This document shows, in pieces, positions 43,845-52,628 of a DNA stretch of 53,200 nt. Below the pieces are notes generated by a model that made no database searches, was not told the DNA's origin, and saw only the letters and a list, made by a program, of their open reading frames with translations. The position numbers and the translations under genes are program-made. The first letter of the stretch is position 1; each line of letters opens with the position of its first letter. Source of the DNA: Flavobacteriales bacterium (GTDB lineage: Bacteria; Bacteroidota; Bacteroidia; Flavobacteriales_D; Parvicellaceae); NCBI GenBank assembly GCA_029243225.1, contig JAQWSL010000067.1, positions 1 to 53,200 on the forward strand, in the 5' to 3' direction.

Positions 43845-44585
43845 TTATATGACTTTTGCTTCGTTATGTAATAAATCTACTAATTCGTCCATGTTTTCGG
43901 GATCAATGTATTTGCATCCACTTTTTGCATCTGGCAAAGAATAACTCAAAACTGAAGTAAGATTTTCAATTTCTACTGCTGGAATCACATTTAATGGTTT
44001 TGTTCTTGCAGCCATAATACCTCTCATGTTAGGAATTCTTTGTTCAGCCATTCCTTTTGAAGCGCTTAATACAAATGGAGTATTTACTTCAACTACTTCA
44101 ACACCTCCTTGAACGTCTCTTTCTAATGTTGCAGTTTCACCATCAACATCAAGTTTAGTAGCTAAGGAAATATAAGGAACATCAAGCAATTCAGCAACCA
44201 TTCCCCCAATTTGAGAACCATTATAATTAATAGTTTCTTTACCAGTTAAAACTATGTCAAAGTTTTCATTGGAAGCGTAATTGGCAATTTGTTTAGCAAC
44301 AAAAAATGGATCATTTGGATTGGCGTCAATTCTAACCGCATCATTGGCTCCAATTGCTAATGCTTTTCTAATTGTTGGGTCATCTGCGTTGGTTCCAACA
44401 GTTATTGTAGTAACTGTTCCTCCATGTTTTTCAACTAATTCTAACGCCCTAACTAAAGCGTACCATTCATCGTACGGATTTACAATATATTGAACTCCAG
44501 ACTCATCAAATTTTGTGTTGTTATCAACAAAATTTATTTTACTTGTAGTGTCTGGAACTTTACTTATACAAACTAGTAATTTCAT
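43845..44585 (-). CDS. etfB: electron transfer flavoprotein beta subunit
   Basis: EtfB is the AMP-binding partner of EtfA. The 246-residue protein opens KLLVCISKVPDTTSK, continues with VNPYDEWYALVRALEL and has the ETF-beta signature region with VNTPFVLSASKGMAEQRIPNMRGIM. It is the first gene of the minus-strand series etfB-etfA-nuclease-CNT. The upstream intergenic region (44586-44788) is AT-rich, and I see no confident promoter box in it. Identity is secure. Confidence 0.97.
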   Translation of the reverse strand: MKLLVCISKVPDTTSKINFVDNNTKFDESGVQYIVNPYDEWYALVRALELVEKHGGTVTTITVGTNADDPTIRKALAIGANDAVRIDANPNDPFFVAKQIANYASNENFDIVLTGKETINYNGSQIGGMVAELLDVPYISLATKLDVDGETATLERDVQGGVEVVEVNTPFVLSASKGMAEQRIPNMRGIMAARTKPLNVIPAVEIENLTSVLSYSLPDAKSGCKYIDPENMDELVDLLHNEAKVI

Positions 44586-44788
44586 TTGTTATGAATTTAA
44601 ATTTTTACGATTGTAAATTTAAAAATTTATGCATATCTATAGCATGATGTACAGTAATTATTTATGAGAAAAAACTCGAAAAATGAAAATTAAATTATTT
44701 AAAATTTATTTTTTAGCTAAAAAAACAACCTTATTTATAGAACTTGATTTCATAATCGTTTATTTTAGCGGATTAAATACATGTAAAT

Positions 44789-45769
44789 ATGAGAGTTGTA
44801 CAATATCGTGAAGCATTACGTGAAGCAATGGTTGAGGAAATGAGAAAAGATGAAAGTGTCTTTTTAATGGGGGAAGAAGTTGCAGAGTATAATGGTGCTT
44901 ATAAGGTTTCTCAAGGAATGCTTGATGAATTTGGTGAGAAAAGAGTTATTGATACACCAATTGCTGAATTAGGGTTTGCTGGAATTGCTGTTGGTGCTGC
45001 TATGAATGGATTGAGGCCAATTGTTGAATTCATGACATGGAATTTTGCTCTTTTGGCATCGGATCAAATTATTAATAGTGCAGCTAAAATGTTGCAAATG
45101 AGTGGTGGACAATATTCTTGTCCTGTTGTTTTTAGAGGGGGAAATGGACCTGCTGGTCAGCTTGCAGCAACACACTCTCAAAGTTTTGAATCTTTTTACG
45201 CTCACGTTCCAGGACTTAAAGTGGTAACTCCATCTACACCCTACGATGCAAAAGGGTTAATGAAATCTGCTATTAGAGATAACGATCCCGTTTTAATCAT
45301 GGAGTCTGAAAAAATGTATGGCGATAAAGGTGAAATTCCTGAAGGAGAATTTTTAATACCTATTGGAAAAGCAGACGTTAAAAGAAAAGGTGATTCAGTT
45401 ACAATTGTAACTTTTGGAAAAATTATAAAAGTTGTTCATGAAGCAGCTGAAGTTTTAGCTAAAGAAGGAATTGAATGTGAAATAATTGACCTAAGATCTG
45501 TTAGACCGATTGATTATGATGCTGTAGTTAATTCTGTTAAAAAAACCAATCGTTGCGTTGTTGTTGAAGAAAGTTGGCCCTTGGCATCAATTTCTGGTGA
45601 AATTGCTTTCCATTTACAAAGATATGCTTTTGATTATTTGGATTCACCTGTTATAAGAGTAATGCAAAAAGATACTCCTTTTGCTTTTTCAAAAGTTCTT
45701 ATTGAAGAAGCTCTTCCCAACGTAAAAAGAGTGGTTGATGCAGTAAAATCTTCTTTGTACGTAAGTTAA
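44789..45769 (+). CDS. pdhB: pyruvate dehydrogenase E1 component, beta subunit
   Basis: This 326-residue protein is the beta chain of a two-chain 2-oxo acid dehydrogenase E1. Features are REALREAMVEEMRKDESVFLMGEEVAEYNGAYKV, ELGFAGIAVGAAMNG, QIINSAAKM, THSQSFESFYAHVPGLKVVTPSTP and ETSWPLASI-like VVEESWPLASISGEIAF. The pyruvate assignment is preferred over branched-chain acids because of the overall wording of these blocks, not from a specificity residue. The alpha subunit and E2 are not adjacent. It is convergent with ald, with 6 bases between their stop codons. Confidence 0.94.
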   Translation: MRVVQYREALREAMVEEMRKDESVFLMGEEVAEYNGAYKVSQGMLDEFGEKRVIDTPIAELGFAGIAVGAAMNGLRPIVEFMTWNFALLASDQIINSAAKMLQMSGGQYSCPVVFRGGNGPAGQLAATHSQSFESFYAHVPGLKVVTPSTPYDAKGLMKSAIRDNDPVLIMESEKMYGDKGEIPEGEFLIPIGKADVKRKGDSVTIVTFGKIIKVVHEAAEVLAKEGIECEIIDLRSVRPIDYDAVVNSVKKTNRCVVVEESWPLASISGEIAFHLQRYAFDYLDSPVIRVMQKDTPFAFSKVLIEEALPNVKRVVDAVKSSLYVS

Positions 45770-45775
45770 TTAATC

Positions 45776-46996
45776 TTAAAGGGCAGAGATTAATAAATCC
45801 AAGTCTTTGTATGGAAGGTTGAAAGTTTCTCCTAGGAATGAAGAGGTGAGCGTCCCTTTGTATATATAGACACCGTGTCTAAACCCCTTTTCTGTTTGAA
45901 TTAGTTTATCGCAACCACCTCTTTCAGAAATTTCAATTAATAAAGGTGAAAAAATATTGCTTAAACCATAACTGGCAGTTCTTGACACACTTGAGGCGAT
46001 GTTGGGCACACAATAATGAATCACATCAAATGATTTAAAAGTTGGCTTCTCATGAGTTGTTATTTTTGAAGTTTCAAAACAGCCTCCTTTGTCAATACTA
46101 ACATCTACAATTACAGAACCTGCTTTCATAGTTTTAACCATTTCTTCACTTACTACACATGGTGTTCTTCCATGAGGAACTCGCAATGCACCGATAGCTA
46201 CATCACATCTTCTTAATGCTTTAGCTAAAACTTTTGGTTGAATAACTGATGTAAATACTCTGTTGCCAATATCTCTTTGAAGTCTTCTTAAGCGATATAT
46301 GGAATTGTCAAAAACTTTAACAGAAACACCTAGTGCTAGGGCAGCACTGGCTGCAAACTGACCAACTGTACCAGCACCTATGATAACCATTTCTGGAGGA
46401 GTAATACCAGCTACATTCCCCAACATTAAGCCTTTTCCATTATTAGAACTACTCATAAGTTCTGCAGCAATTAAAACCGCAGTAGTTCCAGCAATTTCCC
46501 CCATTGATCTTATTATTGGGAATGAACCGTCTTCATCTTCAATATAATCCCACGCAATAGCAGTTATTTTCTTTTCAATTAATTTTTTTAAAGCATCTTT
46601 TGGTTGGACAGTAAGTTGTAATGCAGAAAATAAAATTTGCTTGTATTTCATCATTTCAATTTCTTGAACACTGGGGGGTGTAACTTTTAAAATAATGTCT
46701 GCTTTGTATACTTCTTTAGTATCGTAGGAAATTTCGGCACCTGACTCACTGTAATCATTATCTGAAAAATTTGCTTTTTCGCCAGCGCCCGTTTCAATTA
46801 AAACTCTATGTCCATTTGAAACTAAAAAACCTACCGATTCTGGAACCAAAGCAACTCTTTGTTCTTGAAATTCAGTTTCTTTAGGGATTCCAATGTATAG
46901 ACTTTGTTTTTTTCGGCCAATCTCCAGCATTTCCTCTTGAGGAGAAAGTGCTGCTTCAATGGCAAGTGATTTTAGTGCGTCTCCTGATGATGTCAT
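45776..46996 (-). CDS. ald: alanine dehydrogenase
   Basis: The enzyme interconverts alanine and pyruvate with NAD. The 406-residue protein shows GIPKETEFQEQRVALVPESV (about residues 37-56), a Rossmann-type VIIGAGTVGQFAASAALALGVSVKVFD, and the C-terminal YCVPNIASSVSRTASYGLSN. A slight N-terminal extension of about 35 residues precedes the conserved domain, as in other Bacteroidota versions. Its ATG overlaps the tsaE stop by 4 bases. A pyridine nucleotide transhydrogenase alpha subunit is the nearest alternative but would lack this C-terminus. Confidence 0.93.
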   Translation of the reverse strand: MTSSGDALKSLAIEAALSPQEEMLEIGRKKQSLYIGIPKETEFQEQRVALVPESVGFLVSNGHRVLIETGAGEKANFSDNDYSESGAEISYDTKEVYKADIILKVTPPSVQEIEMMKYKQILFSALQLTVQPKDALKKLIEKKITAIAWDYIEDEDGSFPIIRSMGEIAGTTAVLIAAELMSSSNNGKGLMLGNVAGITPPEMVIIGAGTVGQFAASAALALGVSVKVFDNSIYRLRRLQRDIGNRVFTSVIQPKVLAKALRRCDVAIGALRVPHGRTPCVVSEEMVKTMKAGSVIVDVSIDKGGCFETSKITTHEKPTFKSFDVIHYCVPNIASSVSRTASYGLSNIFSPLLIEISERGGCDKLIQTEKGFRHGVYIYKGTLTSSFLGETFNLPYKDLDLLISAL

Positions 46997-47427
46997 ATAC
47001 TAATTGTAATTTCTCTTGTGTTGTTTTGAACTTTCAAGTTTATTTTAACGCAATTTTTAGGCAAAAGGTTTTGAATTTTTTCAGGCCACTCAATAAAGCA
47101 ATATTCATTTTGGTCTATCAACTCAATAAGCCCGCAATTTATAGCTTCATTTTCTTGTGAAAATCGATAACAGTCCACATGAAATACATCTCCATAAGAA
47201 GTAGATAAATAATGATTTATAATTCCATAAGTTGGTGAGGAGTGACCGGTAATTCCAATTTGTTTACAAAGCTCCCCAATTAGAGTGGTTTTTCCACTAC
47301 CCATATCACCATATAAAAGAAATATTTTTTGATTTTTCATCAGTTTTATAATTTCTGATGAAACTAATTTCAATTCACTAAGACTTTCTATTTGAAACTC
47401 TTTTTTCAAATTATAACTTATTTGCAA
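46993..47427 (-). CDS. tsaE: tRNA threonylcarbamoyladenosine synthesis ATPase TsaE
   Basis: TsaE is the ATPase that works with TsaB and TsaD in making the t6A modification of ANN-decoding tRNAs. The 144-residue protein has the P-loop LLYGDMGSGKTTLIGEL (about residues 37-53), the HVDCYRF block and FIEWPEKI, all diagnostic. The best start is TTG at 47427, overlapping the methyltransferase stop by 17 bases; a second TTG at 47409 would leave a 1-base gap. It is coupled to ald by an ATGA overlap. Confidence 0.94.
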   Translation of the reverse strand: MQISYNLKKEFQIESLSELKLVSSEIIKLMKNQKIFLLYGDMGSGKTTLIGELCKQIGITGHSSPTYGIINHYLSTSYGDVFHVDCYRFSQENEAINCGLIELIDQNEYCFIEWPEKIQNLLPKNCVKINLKVQNNTREITISI

Positions 47428-48181
47428 TAAAAATAAGTTCTTTAGGATTTAAACGAAGCTTTTCGTAGTCTATTTCTTTAAGGTTTTTTGAAGGATCAAA
47501 TACGTCAATTTTAAAACCTGCTCGCTCTAATTTTTTTGGATAATCTAATCCATATAGCCTTACATGATCTTTCTGCCAAAAATGAATTTCTCTATCTTTT
47601 TCACTTATAATATTGGTGTCTTCATAAGTGTCAGGGTTGTTGTAGTCAATGGGTACTTGAAATATTCCCCAGCCTCCTGGTTTCATTACCCTGTATAGTT
47701 CTTTCATACACTGAAGATCATCTTCAACATGTTCCATTACATGATTGCAAAATATCACATCGTATAAATTGTCGTCCAATGGAATAGAATGTAAATCAAA
47801 ATGCAAGTCAGCTATAGGAGATTCTAAATCTGCTGTGGTGTATTTTAAATTCTTTTGAGTTTTAAATTTTTTATGAAAACATTGTTCAGGAGCAACATGA
47901 AGAACAGCTAAATTTTCAGCCTCAAAGAAATCAGTTGACTTTAAATACAACCACATTAATCGATGTCTTTCTAGTGTTAAATCATACGGACAAAGAACAT
48001 TTTCTCTATGAGCAATACTTGAGCCGTAAGAAAGAAATTTTCTAAACTTGTTTTCGCATACGGGACAATATACATTGTCACCTTTGTATGCGATAGGAGC
48101 TATTATTTTAAACAAGTAGCTAAGTCGAATCAGTAACGGTCTAGGAAGACTATTTAAAAGAAATTTATAGAGTTTTTTCAT
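47411..48181 (-). CDS. class I SAM-dependent methyltransferase with N-terminal Cys motif
   Basis: This 256-residue protein carries a CPVCENK motif (about residues 38-44) and two further cysteines, which may bind zinc. A methyltransferase-11-like domain follows, with VLHVAPEQCF as a weak SAM motif I, then DLHSIPLDDNLYDVIFCNHVMEHVEDD and ELYRVMKPGGWGIFQVP. The substrate is unknown; related proteins are often near glycan genes. Its start overlaps the rbfA stop by 4 bases (ATGA). The operon is otherwise translation-related (rbfA, tsaE), so an RNA or ribosomal-protein target is also possible. Confidence 0.85.
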   Translation of the reverse strand: MKKLYKFLLNSLPRPLLIRLSYLFKIIAPIAYKGDNVYCPVCENKFRKFLSYGSSIAHRENVLCPYDLTLERHRLMWLYLKSTDFFEAENLAVLHVAPEQCFHKKFKTQKNLKYTTADLESPIADLHFDLHSIPLDDNLYDVIFCNHVMEHVEDDLQCMKELYRVMKPGGWGIFQVPIDYNNPDTYEDTNIISEKDREIHFWQKDHVRLYGLDYPKKLERAGFKIDVFDPSKNLKEIDYEKLRLNPKELIFIANKL

Positions 48182-48510
48182 TTAAGAAGTTCGTCAATTT
48201 TTTTTGCATAATCGTAAGAATCATCAATATAAAAATGTAATTCTGGAGTTTTTCTTAATTGATTTCTTACAATTTGACTAATATGATGCCGTATTATTTT
48301 TGAATTGTTTTCAATGTTTTCAAAGGAATCTTGGTTGTCTTTTGCGCCAAATAAGCTAATATAAACTTTTGCAATAGAAAGGTCAGGGCTCATTCTTACT
48401 GTGGTTACAGTAACCATAGCTCCTTTACATATTGTAATTGAATTTTGTTGAAAGTATATACCTAATTCTTTCTTTATTACGTTGGCTATTTTATCTTGTC
48501 TTATGCTCAT
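48178..48510 (-). CDS. rbfA: ribosome-binding factor A
   Basis: RbfA assists late 30S maturation by binding near the 5' end of 16S rRNA. The product from the ATG at 48510 is 110 residues, starting MSIRQDKIANVIKKELG, with the RbfA KH-like pattern VRMSPDLSIAKVYISLFG and QIVRNQLRKTPELHFYIDDS. A TTG 33 bases upstream would extend the frame, but that extension would run through a candidate -7 box and has no family support. The gene heads the rbfA-methyltransferase-tsaE-ald operon, in which successive genes overlap. Confidence 0.94.
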   Translation of the reverse strand: MSIRQDKIANVIKKELGIYFQQNSITICKGAMVTVTTVRMSPDLSIAKVYISLFGAKDNQDSFENIENNSKIIRHHISQIVRNQLRKTPELHFYIDDSYDYAKKIDELLK

Positions 48511-48518
48511 CTTCTTTG

Positions 48519-48526
48519 CAAATTTA
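48519..48526 (-). promoter_or_regulatory. candidate -7 box for the rbfA operon
   Basis: TAAATTTG on the minus strand fits TAnnTTTG and ends 9 bases before the preferred rbfA ATG, implying an almost leaderless transcript. A TTTG further upstream is spaced at only 14 bases, shorter than usual, so the assignment is tentative. Confidence 0.35.
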
Positions 48527-48598
48527 GAAAAAGCGACAAGCAAACGGTAAATCAGTTTCTATAATATTTCAATCTTTAAATTTATCGAACAAGTATGT

Positions 48599-48606
48599 TA
48601 CCTTTG
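48599..48606 (+). promoter_or_regulatory. candidate -7 box for the ABC exporter operon
   Basis: TACCTTTG fits TAnnTTTG. Its last base is the first base of a possible GTG start at 48606, so if it is used, translation must begin at the ATG at 48624. No strong -33 element is visible. Confidence 0.4.
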
Positions 48607-48623
48607 TGAACCTATTAAATAGC

Positions 48624-50453
48624 ATGAAAAACTTAATCCGAATAGCAAAAATTGCTCTAACTCACAAACAACAGTTATTTTTTAATTTGATGTTTAATAT
48701 TCTTGGGGTGTTTTTTTCCATTTTTTCATTTGCTATGATTATTCCCTTGTTAAGGGTTGTTTTCAATTCTGATATAAAAGTTTTTCAAAAAACAGTTGAA
48801 GAATATCGAGGTGATGTTTCATTAAATAAAGATTCTATTGTAGATTTTTTCAACTATAAATTGGCAAATTTTTCATTGAATAATGGAAAAGAATCCACAT
48901 TGATATATATCTGTATTTTTTTAGTTGCAATGGTTTTTTTAAAAAACCTATTTACTTATTTAAGTAACTTCTACCTAACCAACATTGTTCATCTTAGTGT
49001 TAGAGAATTAAGAGATAAGATGTACCAAAAAATCATTAAACTTCCCATGTCTTTTTTTTCAAATGAAAAAAAAGGAGATCTATTATCGCGCTTCTCTGCA
49101 GATGTTAAAGAAGTTGAAATTGCCATAAAAGCAACTACAAACGCTATTTTTAAAGAACCGTTTTACATAATAGGGTACTTAGCAACTTTAACAATTATAA
49201 GTCCTAAACTGACGCTTTTTATTTTGGTTTTTCTTCCATTTGCAGGGTTTGTAATTTCTAAAATTAGTAATGGATTAAAAAAGAGAACCAATCAAGGACA
49301 AATTGATGTTGGTAAAATGATGTCAATTACTGAAGAAACGTTATATGGCTTGAGAATTATAAAAGGCTTTAATGCTCAGTCTCACATGATTGAAAAATAC
49401 AAAGAGAGCAATAATCGACTATTCAAAGTAATGGTAGGTATCTCAAGAAGAGTTTACATTGCATCACCTGTAAGTGAGTTTTTGGGTGTTATAGCAACGG
49501 CTGGAGTTTTATTGTATGGAGGAAATTTGGTATTTGCAGGAGAAATTTATCCTGATGTTTTTATAGGTTATCTTATTTTATTCTCTCAGTTAATTACTCC
49601 ATTTAAGTCTATTTCAAAAGCAATTTATGATTCGTCTCAAGGAATCTCTGCTTTAAATAGGGTAGAAGAAGTTTTATTTGAAGAAGAAACAATTAAAACC
49701 GTTCCAGAATACGATAACTTATCATCTTTTTCTAATGAAATCACCTATTCAAATGTAGGTTTTAAGTATGAAGAGGATTGGGTGCTAAAAGAAATTAATT
49801 TAACAATCAAGAAGGGACAAACGATTGCTTTAGTGGGGCATTCGGGTTCTGGTAAAACAACTCTTGCAGATTTATTAATTAGGTTTTATGATGTTCAGGA
49901 AGGTCAAATATTGATTGATGGTAAAAATATTAAAAATGTCAACCTACATGAGTTAAGATCCCTAATGGGTGTAGTAACTCAAGAATCTGTTCTTTTTAAC
50001 GACACTATTTTTAACAATATAGCTTTCGGGTTGAAAAATATTTCTAAAGATGAGGTGTTGAACGCTTCCAAGATGGCAAATGCTCATGGTTTTATTTCAA
50101 AACTTGAACAAGGTTATGAAACAATTATTGGAGATGCGGGAAACAAGTTGTCAGGAGGTCAAAGACAGAGGTTGAGTATCGCAAGAGCATTGCTTAAAAA
50201 CCCAACTATTTTAATTTTAGATGAAGCAACATCATCTCTAGATACTGCTTCTGAAAAAGCAGTTCAGGAAGCCCTTGACCGACTGATGAAAAATAGAACG
50301 TCACTGGTTATTGCTCATAGGTTATCTACTATTCAACATGCAGATAGAATTTTTGTTGTTGACGATGGTAAAATAGTGGAAGAAGGCAGTCATGAAGAAT
50401 TATTGATTAAGAATAATTATTACAAAAAATTTATTGATCTACAGTCCTTATAG
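48624..50453 (+). CDS. MsbA-like ABC transporter, fused permease and ATPase
   Basis: The 609-residue exporter has a six-helix permease half (about 1-330, with KGDLLSRFSADVKEVE in the first intracellular region). The ATPase half contains Walker A VGHSGSGKTTLADLLIR, Q-loop GVVTQESVLFNDTIF, signature KLSGGQRQRLSIARALL, Walker B ILILDEATSSLDT and switch His in IAHRLST. It probably flips lipid A precursors or other lipids, but the substrate cannot be settled by motifs. I chose ATG at 48624 over GTG at 48606 because a -7 promoter box overlaps the GTG. rsmA follows after 3 bases. Confidence 0.93.
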   Translation: MKNLIRIAKIALTHKQQLFFNLMFNILGVFFSIFSFAMIIPLLRVVFNSDIKVFQKTVEEYRGDVSLNKDSIVDFFNYKLANFSLNNGKESTLIYICIFLVAMVFLKNLFTYLSNFYLTNIVHLSVRELRDKMYQKIIKLPMSFFSNEKKGDLLSRFSADVKEVEIAIKATTNAIFKEPFYIIGYLATLTIISPKLTLFILVFLPFAGFVISKISNGLKKRTNQGQIDVGKMMSITEETLYGLRIIKGFNAQSHMIEKYKESNNRLFKVMVGISRRVYIASPVSEFLGVIATAGVLLYGGNLVFAGEIYPDVFIGYLILFSQLITPFKSISKAIYDSSQGISALNRVEEVLFEEETIKTVPEYDNLSSFSNEITYSNVGFKYEEDWVLKEINLTIKKGQTIALVGHSGSGKTTLADLLIRFYDVQEGQILIDGKNIKNVNLHELRSLMGVVTQESVLFNDTIFNNIAFGLKNISKDEVLNASKMANAHGFISKLEQGYETIIGDAGNKLSGGQRQRLSIARALLKNPTILILDEATSSLDTASEKAVQEALDRLMKNRTSLVIAHRLSTIQHADRIFVVDDGKIVEEGSHEELLIKNNYYKKFIDLQSL

Positions 50454-50456
50454 AAA

Positions 50457-51239
50457 ATGGTTAAACCAAAAAAACATTTAGGTCAACATTTCTTAAAAGA
50501 TGAAAGTATTTCTCAGGAAATTGTTTCTTCAGTAAATGAAATAGAGGCAATAGGAACTGTTTTAGAAATTGGACCAGGTACAGGAGCTTTAACTAAATAT
50601 TTTGCAACTAAAAAAGTTAATTTTTTGGCTTTTGAGGTTGATAAAGAATCCATTGATTTTTTGTCAATAAATTATCCTAGTGTAAAAGTTCTGAATCAAG
50701 ATGTTTTAGGTTATGATTTGAGTTCTTTTGAGTTTAAACCAGTTGCTATTGTTGGTAATTTTCCATATAATATATCTTCTCAAATTCTTTTCAAAGCAAT
50801 TGAATATAGGTATGAGGTCAATCAACTAGTTGGAATGTTTCAAAAAGAAGTTGCTGAAAGGGTAGCTTCACCTCCAGGTTCAAAAAAATATGGCATATTA
50901 TCCGTTTTAATTCAGGCTTATTTTAATGTAGAATATTTATTTACGGTTCACGAGGAGTCATTTATTCCCCCACCTAAGGTCAAATCTGGAGTAATTCGCT
51001 TACTGAGAAATGATGTTTCTAAATTAGATTGTGATGAAAAATTATTTTTCAAAATTGTTAAAGCAACATTTAACCAAAGACGTAAAATGATTAGAAACTC
51101 TATTAAAACAATTGTTGGTAAATTAGAGTCAGAGCATGAACTTTTTTCCAAAAGACCGGAACAATTGAGTGTCCAAAATTTTATAACATTAACAAATTTT
51201 ACAGAATCAATAATTAAAACATCCAATTCAAATCAATAA
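50457..51239 (+). CDS. rsmA: 16S rRNA dimethyladenosine methyltransferase
   Basis: RsmA (KsgA) dimethylates two adjacent adenosines near the 3' end of 16S rRNA. The 260-residue protein opens KPKKHLGQHFLKDESI, has the SAM motif LEIGPGTGALTKYF and the catalytic NFPYNISSQILFK block. FQKEVAERVASPPGSKKYGILSVLIQ follows, and a C-terminal helical domain contains FNQRRKMIRN. It starts 3 bases after the ABC exporter stop, and mgtE follows after 38 bases. Confidence 0.97.
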   Translation: MVKPKKHLGQHFLKDESISQEIVSSVNEIEAIGTVLEIGPGTGALTKYFATKKVNFLAFEVDKESIDFLSINYPSVKVLNQDVLGYDLSSFEFKPVAIVGNFPYNISSQILFKAIEYRYEVNQLVGMFQKEVAERVASPPGSKKYGILSVLIQAYFNVEYLFTVHEESFIPPPKVKSGVIRLLRNDVSKLDCDEKLFFKIVKATFNQRRKMIRNSIKTIVGKLESEHELFSKRPEQLSVQNFITLTNFTESIIKTSNSNQ

Positions 51240-51277
51240 TTTTTACTTTCGTATTGTAAAAAAGCTAGATTCATTTT

Positions 51278-52627
51278 ATGCAGTTTGAATTAACAAAAGA
51301 ATTTATTGACGATTTAATTGTCGCTATTGAGAAAGAAGATCGTTCTTTTTTAGTTAGTCACATGGATTCGTTGCATCCGGCTGATATTGCTGAAGTACTG
51401 GATGTAGTTAATTTACAGGAGGCTCAGTTTTTATACAAATTACTAGACGAAGATGTAGCTTCAGATGTTCTTGTTGAAATTGATGAAGATACAAGAGAAC
51501 AATTTTTAGCATCATTTTCCACTGAAGAAATTGCAGAATCTCTTGAAAACATGCAATCTGATGATGCGGCAGATGTTATTCAAGAATTGTCAGAAAGTCA
51601 GCAAGAAGAGGTGTTGGAAGCAATCAAAGATCAGGATCAATCCTCTGAGATTACAACCCTATTAAATTATGAAGAAGATAGTGCTGGTGGAGTAATGGAC
51701 TTAGACTTTGTTGCAGCTACATCTAGTTGGACAGTGAAAAAAACTTTACAAAATTTAAGAGAACAAGTAGATAGTGTAGATCAAGTATACACTATCTATG
51801 TAATTGATGATAACAAGAGACTCATGGGTACTTTATCTCTTAAAAGGTTTTTATATGCATCAGATGAAACGTTAATTAAAGATATTTTTCAAGACGAACC
51901 AATTTCTGTTAATGTAAACGAACCAGCAGAAAAAGTAGCTTCCATTATGGAAAAATACGATTTGGTTGCTATTCCAGTAATTGATCAAAATAAAGTTTTA
52001 TTAGGTAGAATAACTATTGATGATGCTGTTGATGTAATAAAGGAAGAGGCTGAAAAAGATTATCAAATGGCAAGTGGTATTTCTGAAAAAGTAGAATCTT
52101 CTGATAGTGTTTTTGTGATAAGTAGAGCACGATTGCCTTGGTTGCTAATTGGATTGTTAGGTGGTATTTTAGGGGCCTATGTTATTGGAATGTTTGAAGA
52201 TAAAATCCAGCTCTATCCAATAATGGCATCTTTTATTCCACTAATTCTAGCAATGGGAGGAAATGTAGGGGTACAGTCTTCGGCCATTATTGTTCAATCT
52301 CTTGCTAATAATTCTTTGGATTTTGATTCAATAGCTAAAAAATTACTAAAAGAATTGTTGATTGCCTTATTTAATGGAGTGATTTGTGCCTTAATTACTC
52401 TTGTTTTTTGTTACATAACACAAAATGATCTAGACCTTTCCTATACCATAGGTTTGTCCATTTTAGCTGTTTTTACTTATGCAGGTTTATTTGGTACATT
52501 CGTCCCTTTAATTCTTAATAAATACAAGATTGACCCTGCTTTAGCTACTGGGCCTTTTATAACAACAACTAACGATGTTATAGGTTTGTTAATTTACTTT
52601 ACAATAGGTTGGGCCTTATATTTTTAG
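51278..52627 (+). CDS. mgtE: magnesium transporter MgtE
   Basis: MgtE is a magnesium-gated Mg2+ channel. The 449-residue protein has the N-terminal helical regulatory domain (HPADIAEVLDVVNLQEAQFLYKLL, SDDAADVIQELSE). Two CBS domains follow (about residues 135-255, including YEEDSAGGVMDLDFVAA and LVAIPVIDQNKVLLGRI). Five membrane segments complete it, with the signature PLILAMGGNVGVQSSAIIVQSLA and the acidic GPFITTTNDVIGLLIYF near the end. The gene is 38 bases after rsmA. TACTTTCG upstream is one mismatch from a -7 box. Confidence 0.96.
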   Translation: MQFELTKEFIDDLIVAIEKEDRSFLVSHMDSLHPADIAEVLDVVNLQEAQFLYKLLDEDVASDVLVEIDEDTREQFLASFSTEEIAESLENMQSDDAADVIQELSESQQEEVLEAIKDQDQSSEITTLLNYEEDSAGGVMDLDFVAATSSWTVKKTLQNLREQVDSVDQVYTIYVIDDNKRLMGTLSLKRFLYASDETLIKDIFQDEPISVNVNEPAEKVASIMEKYDLVAIPVIDQNKVLLGRITIDDAVDVIKEEAEKDYQMASGISEKVESSDSVFVISRARLPWLLIGLLGGILGAYVIGMFEDKIQLYPIMASFIPLILAMGGNVGVQSSAIIVQSLANNSLDFDSIAKKLLKELLIALFNGVICALITLVFCYITQNDLDLSYTIGLSILAVFTYAGLFGTFVPLILNKYKIDPALATGPFITTTNDVIGLLIYFTIGWALYF

Positions 52628-52628
52628 A

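Noticed and set aside
44586-44788. Possible small RNA or regulatory element between etfB and pdhB
   Set aside because: The 203-base gap is AT-rich with simple A/T dyads but no GC-containing stem, promoter match or terminator that would support a call.
48511-48543. Longer rbfA from a TTG at 48543
   Set aside because: The extra 11 residues have no family likeness and the segment contains a candidate -7 box, so the ATG at 48510 is preferred.
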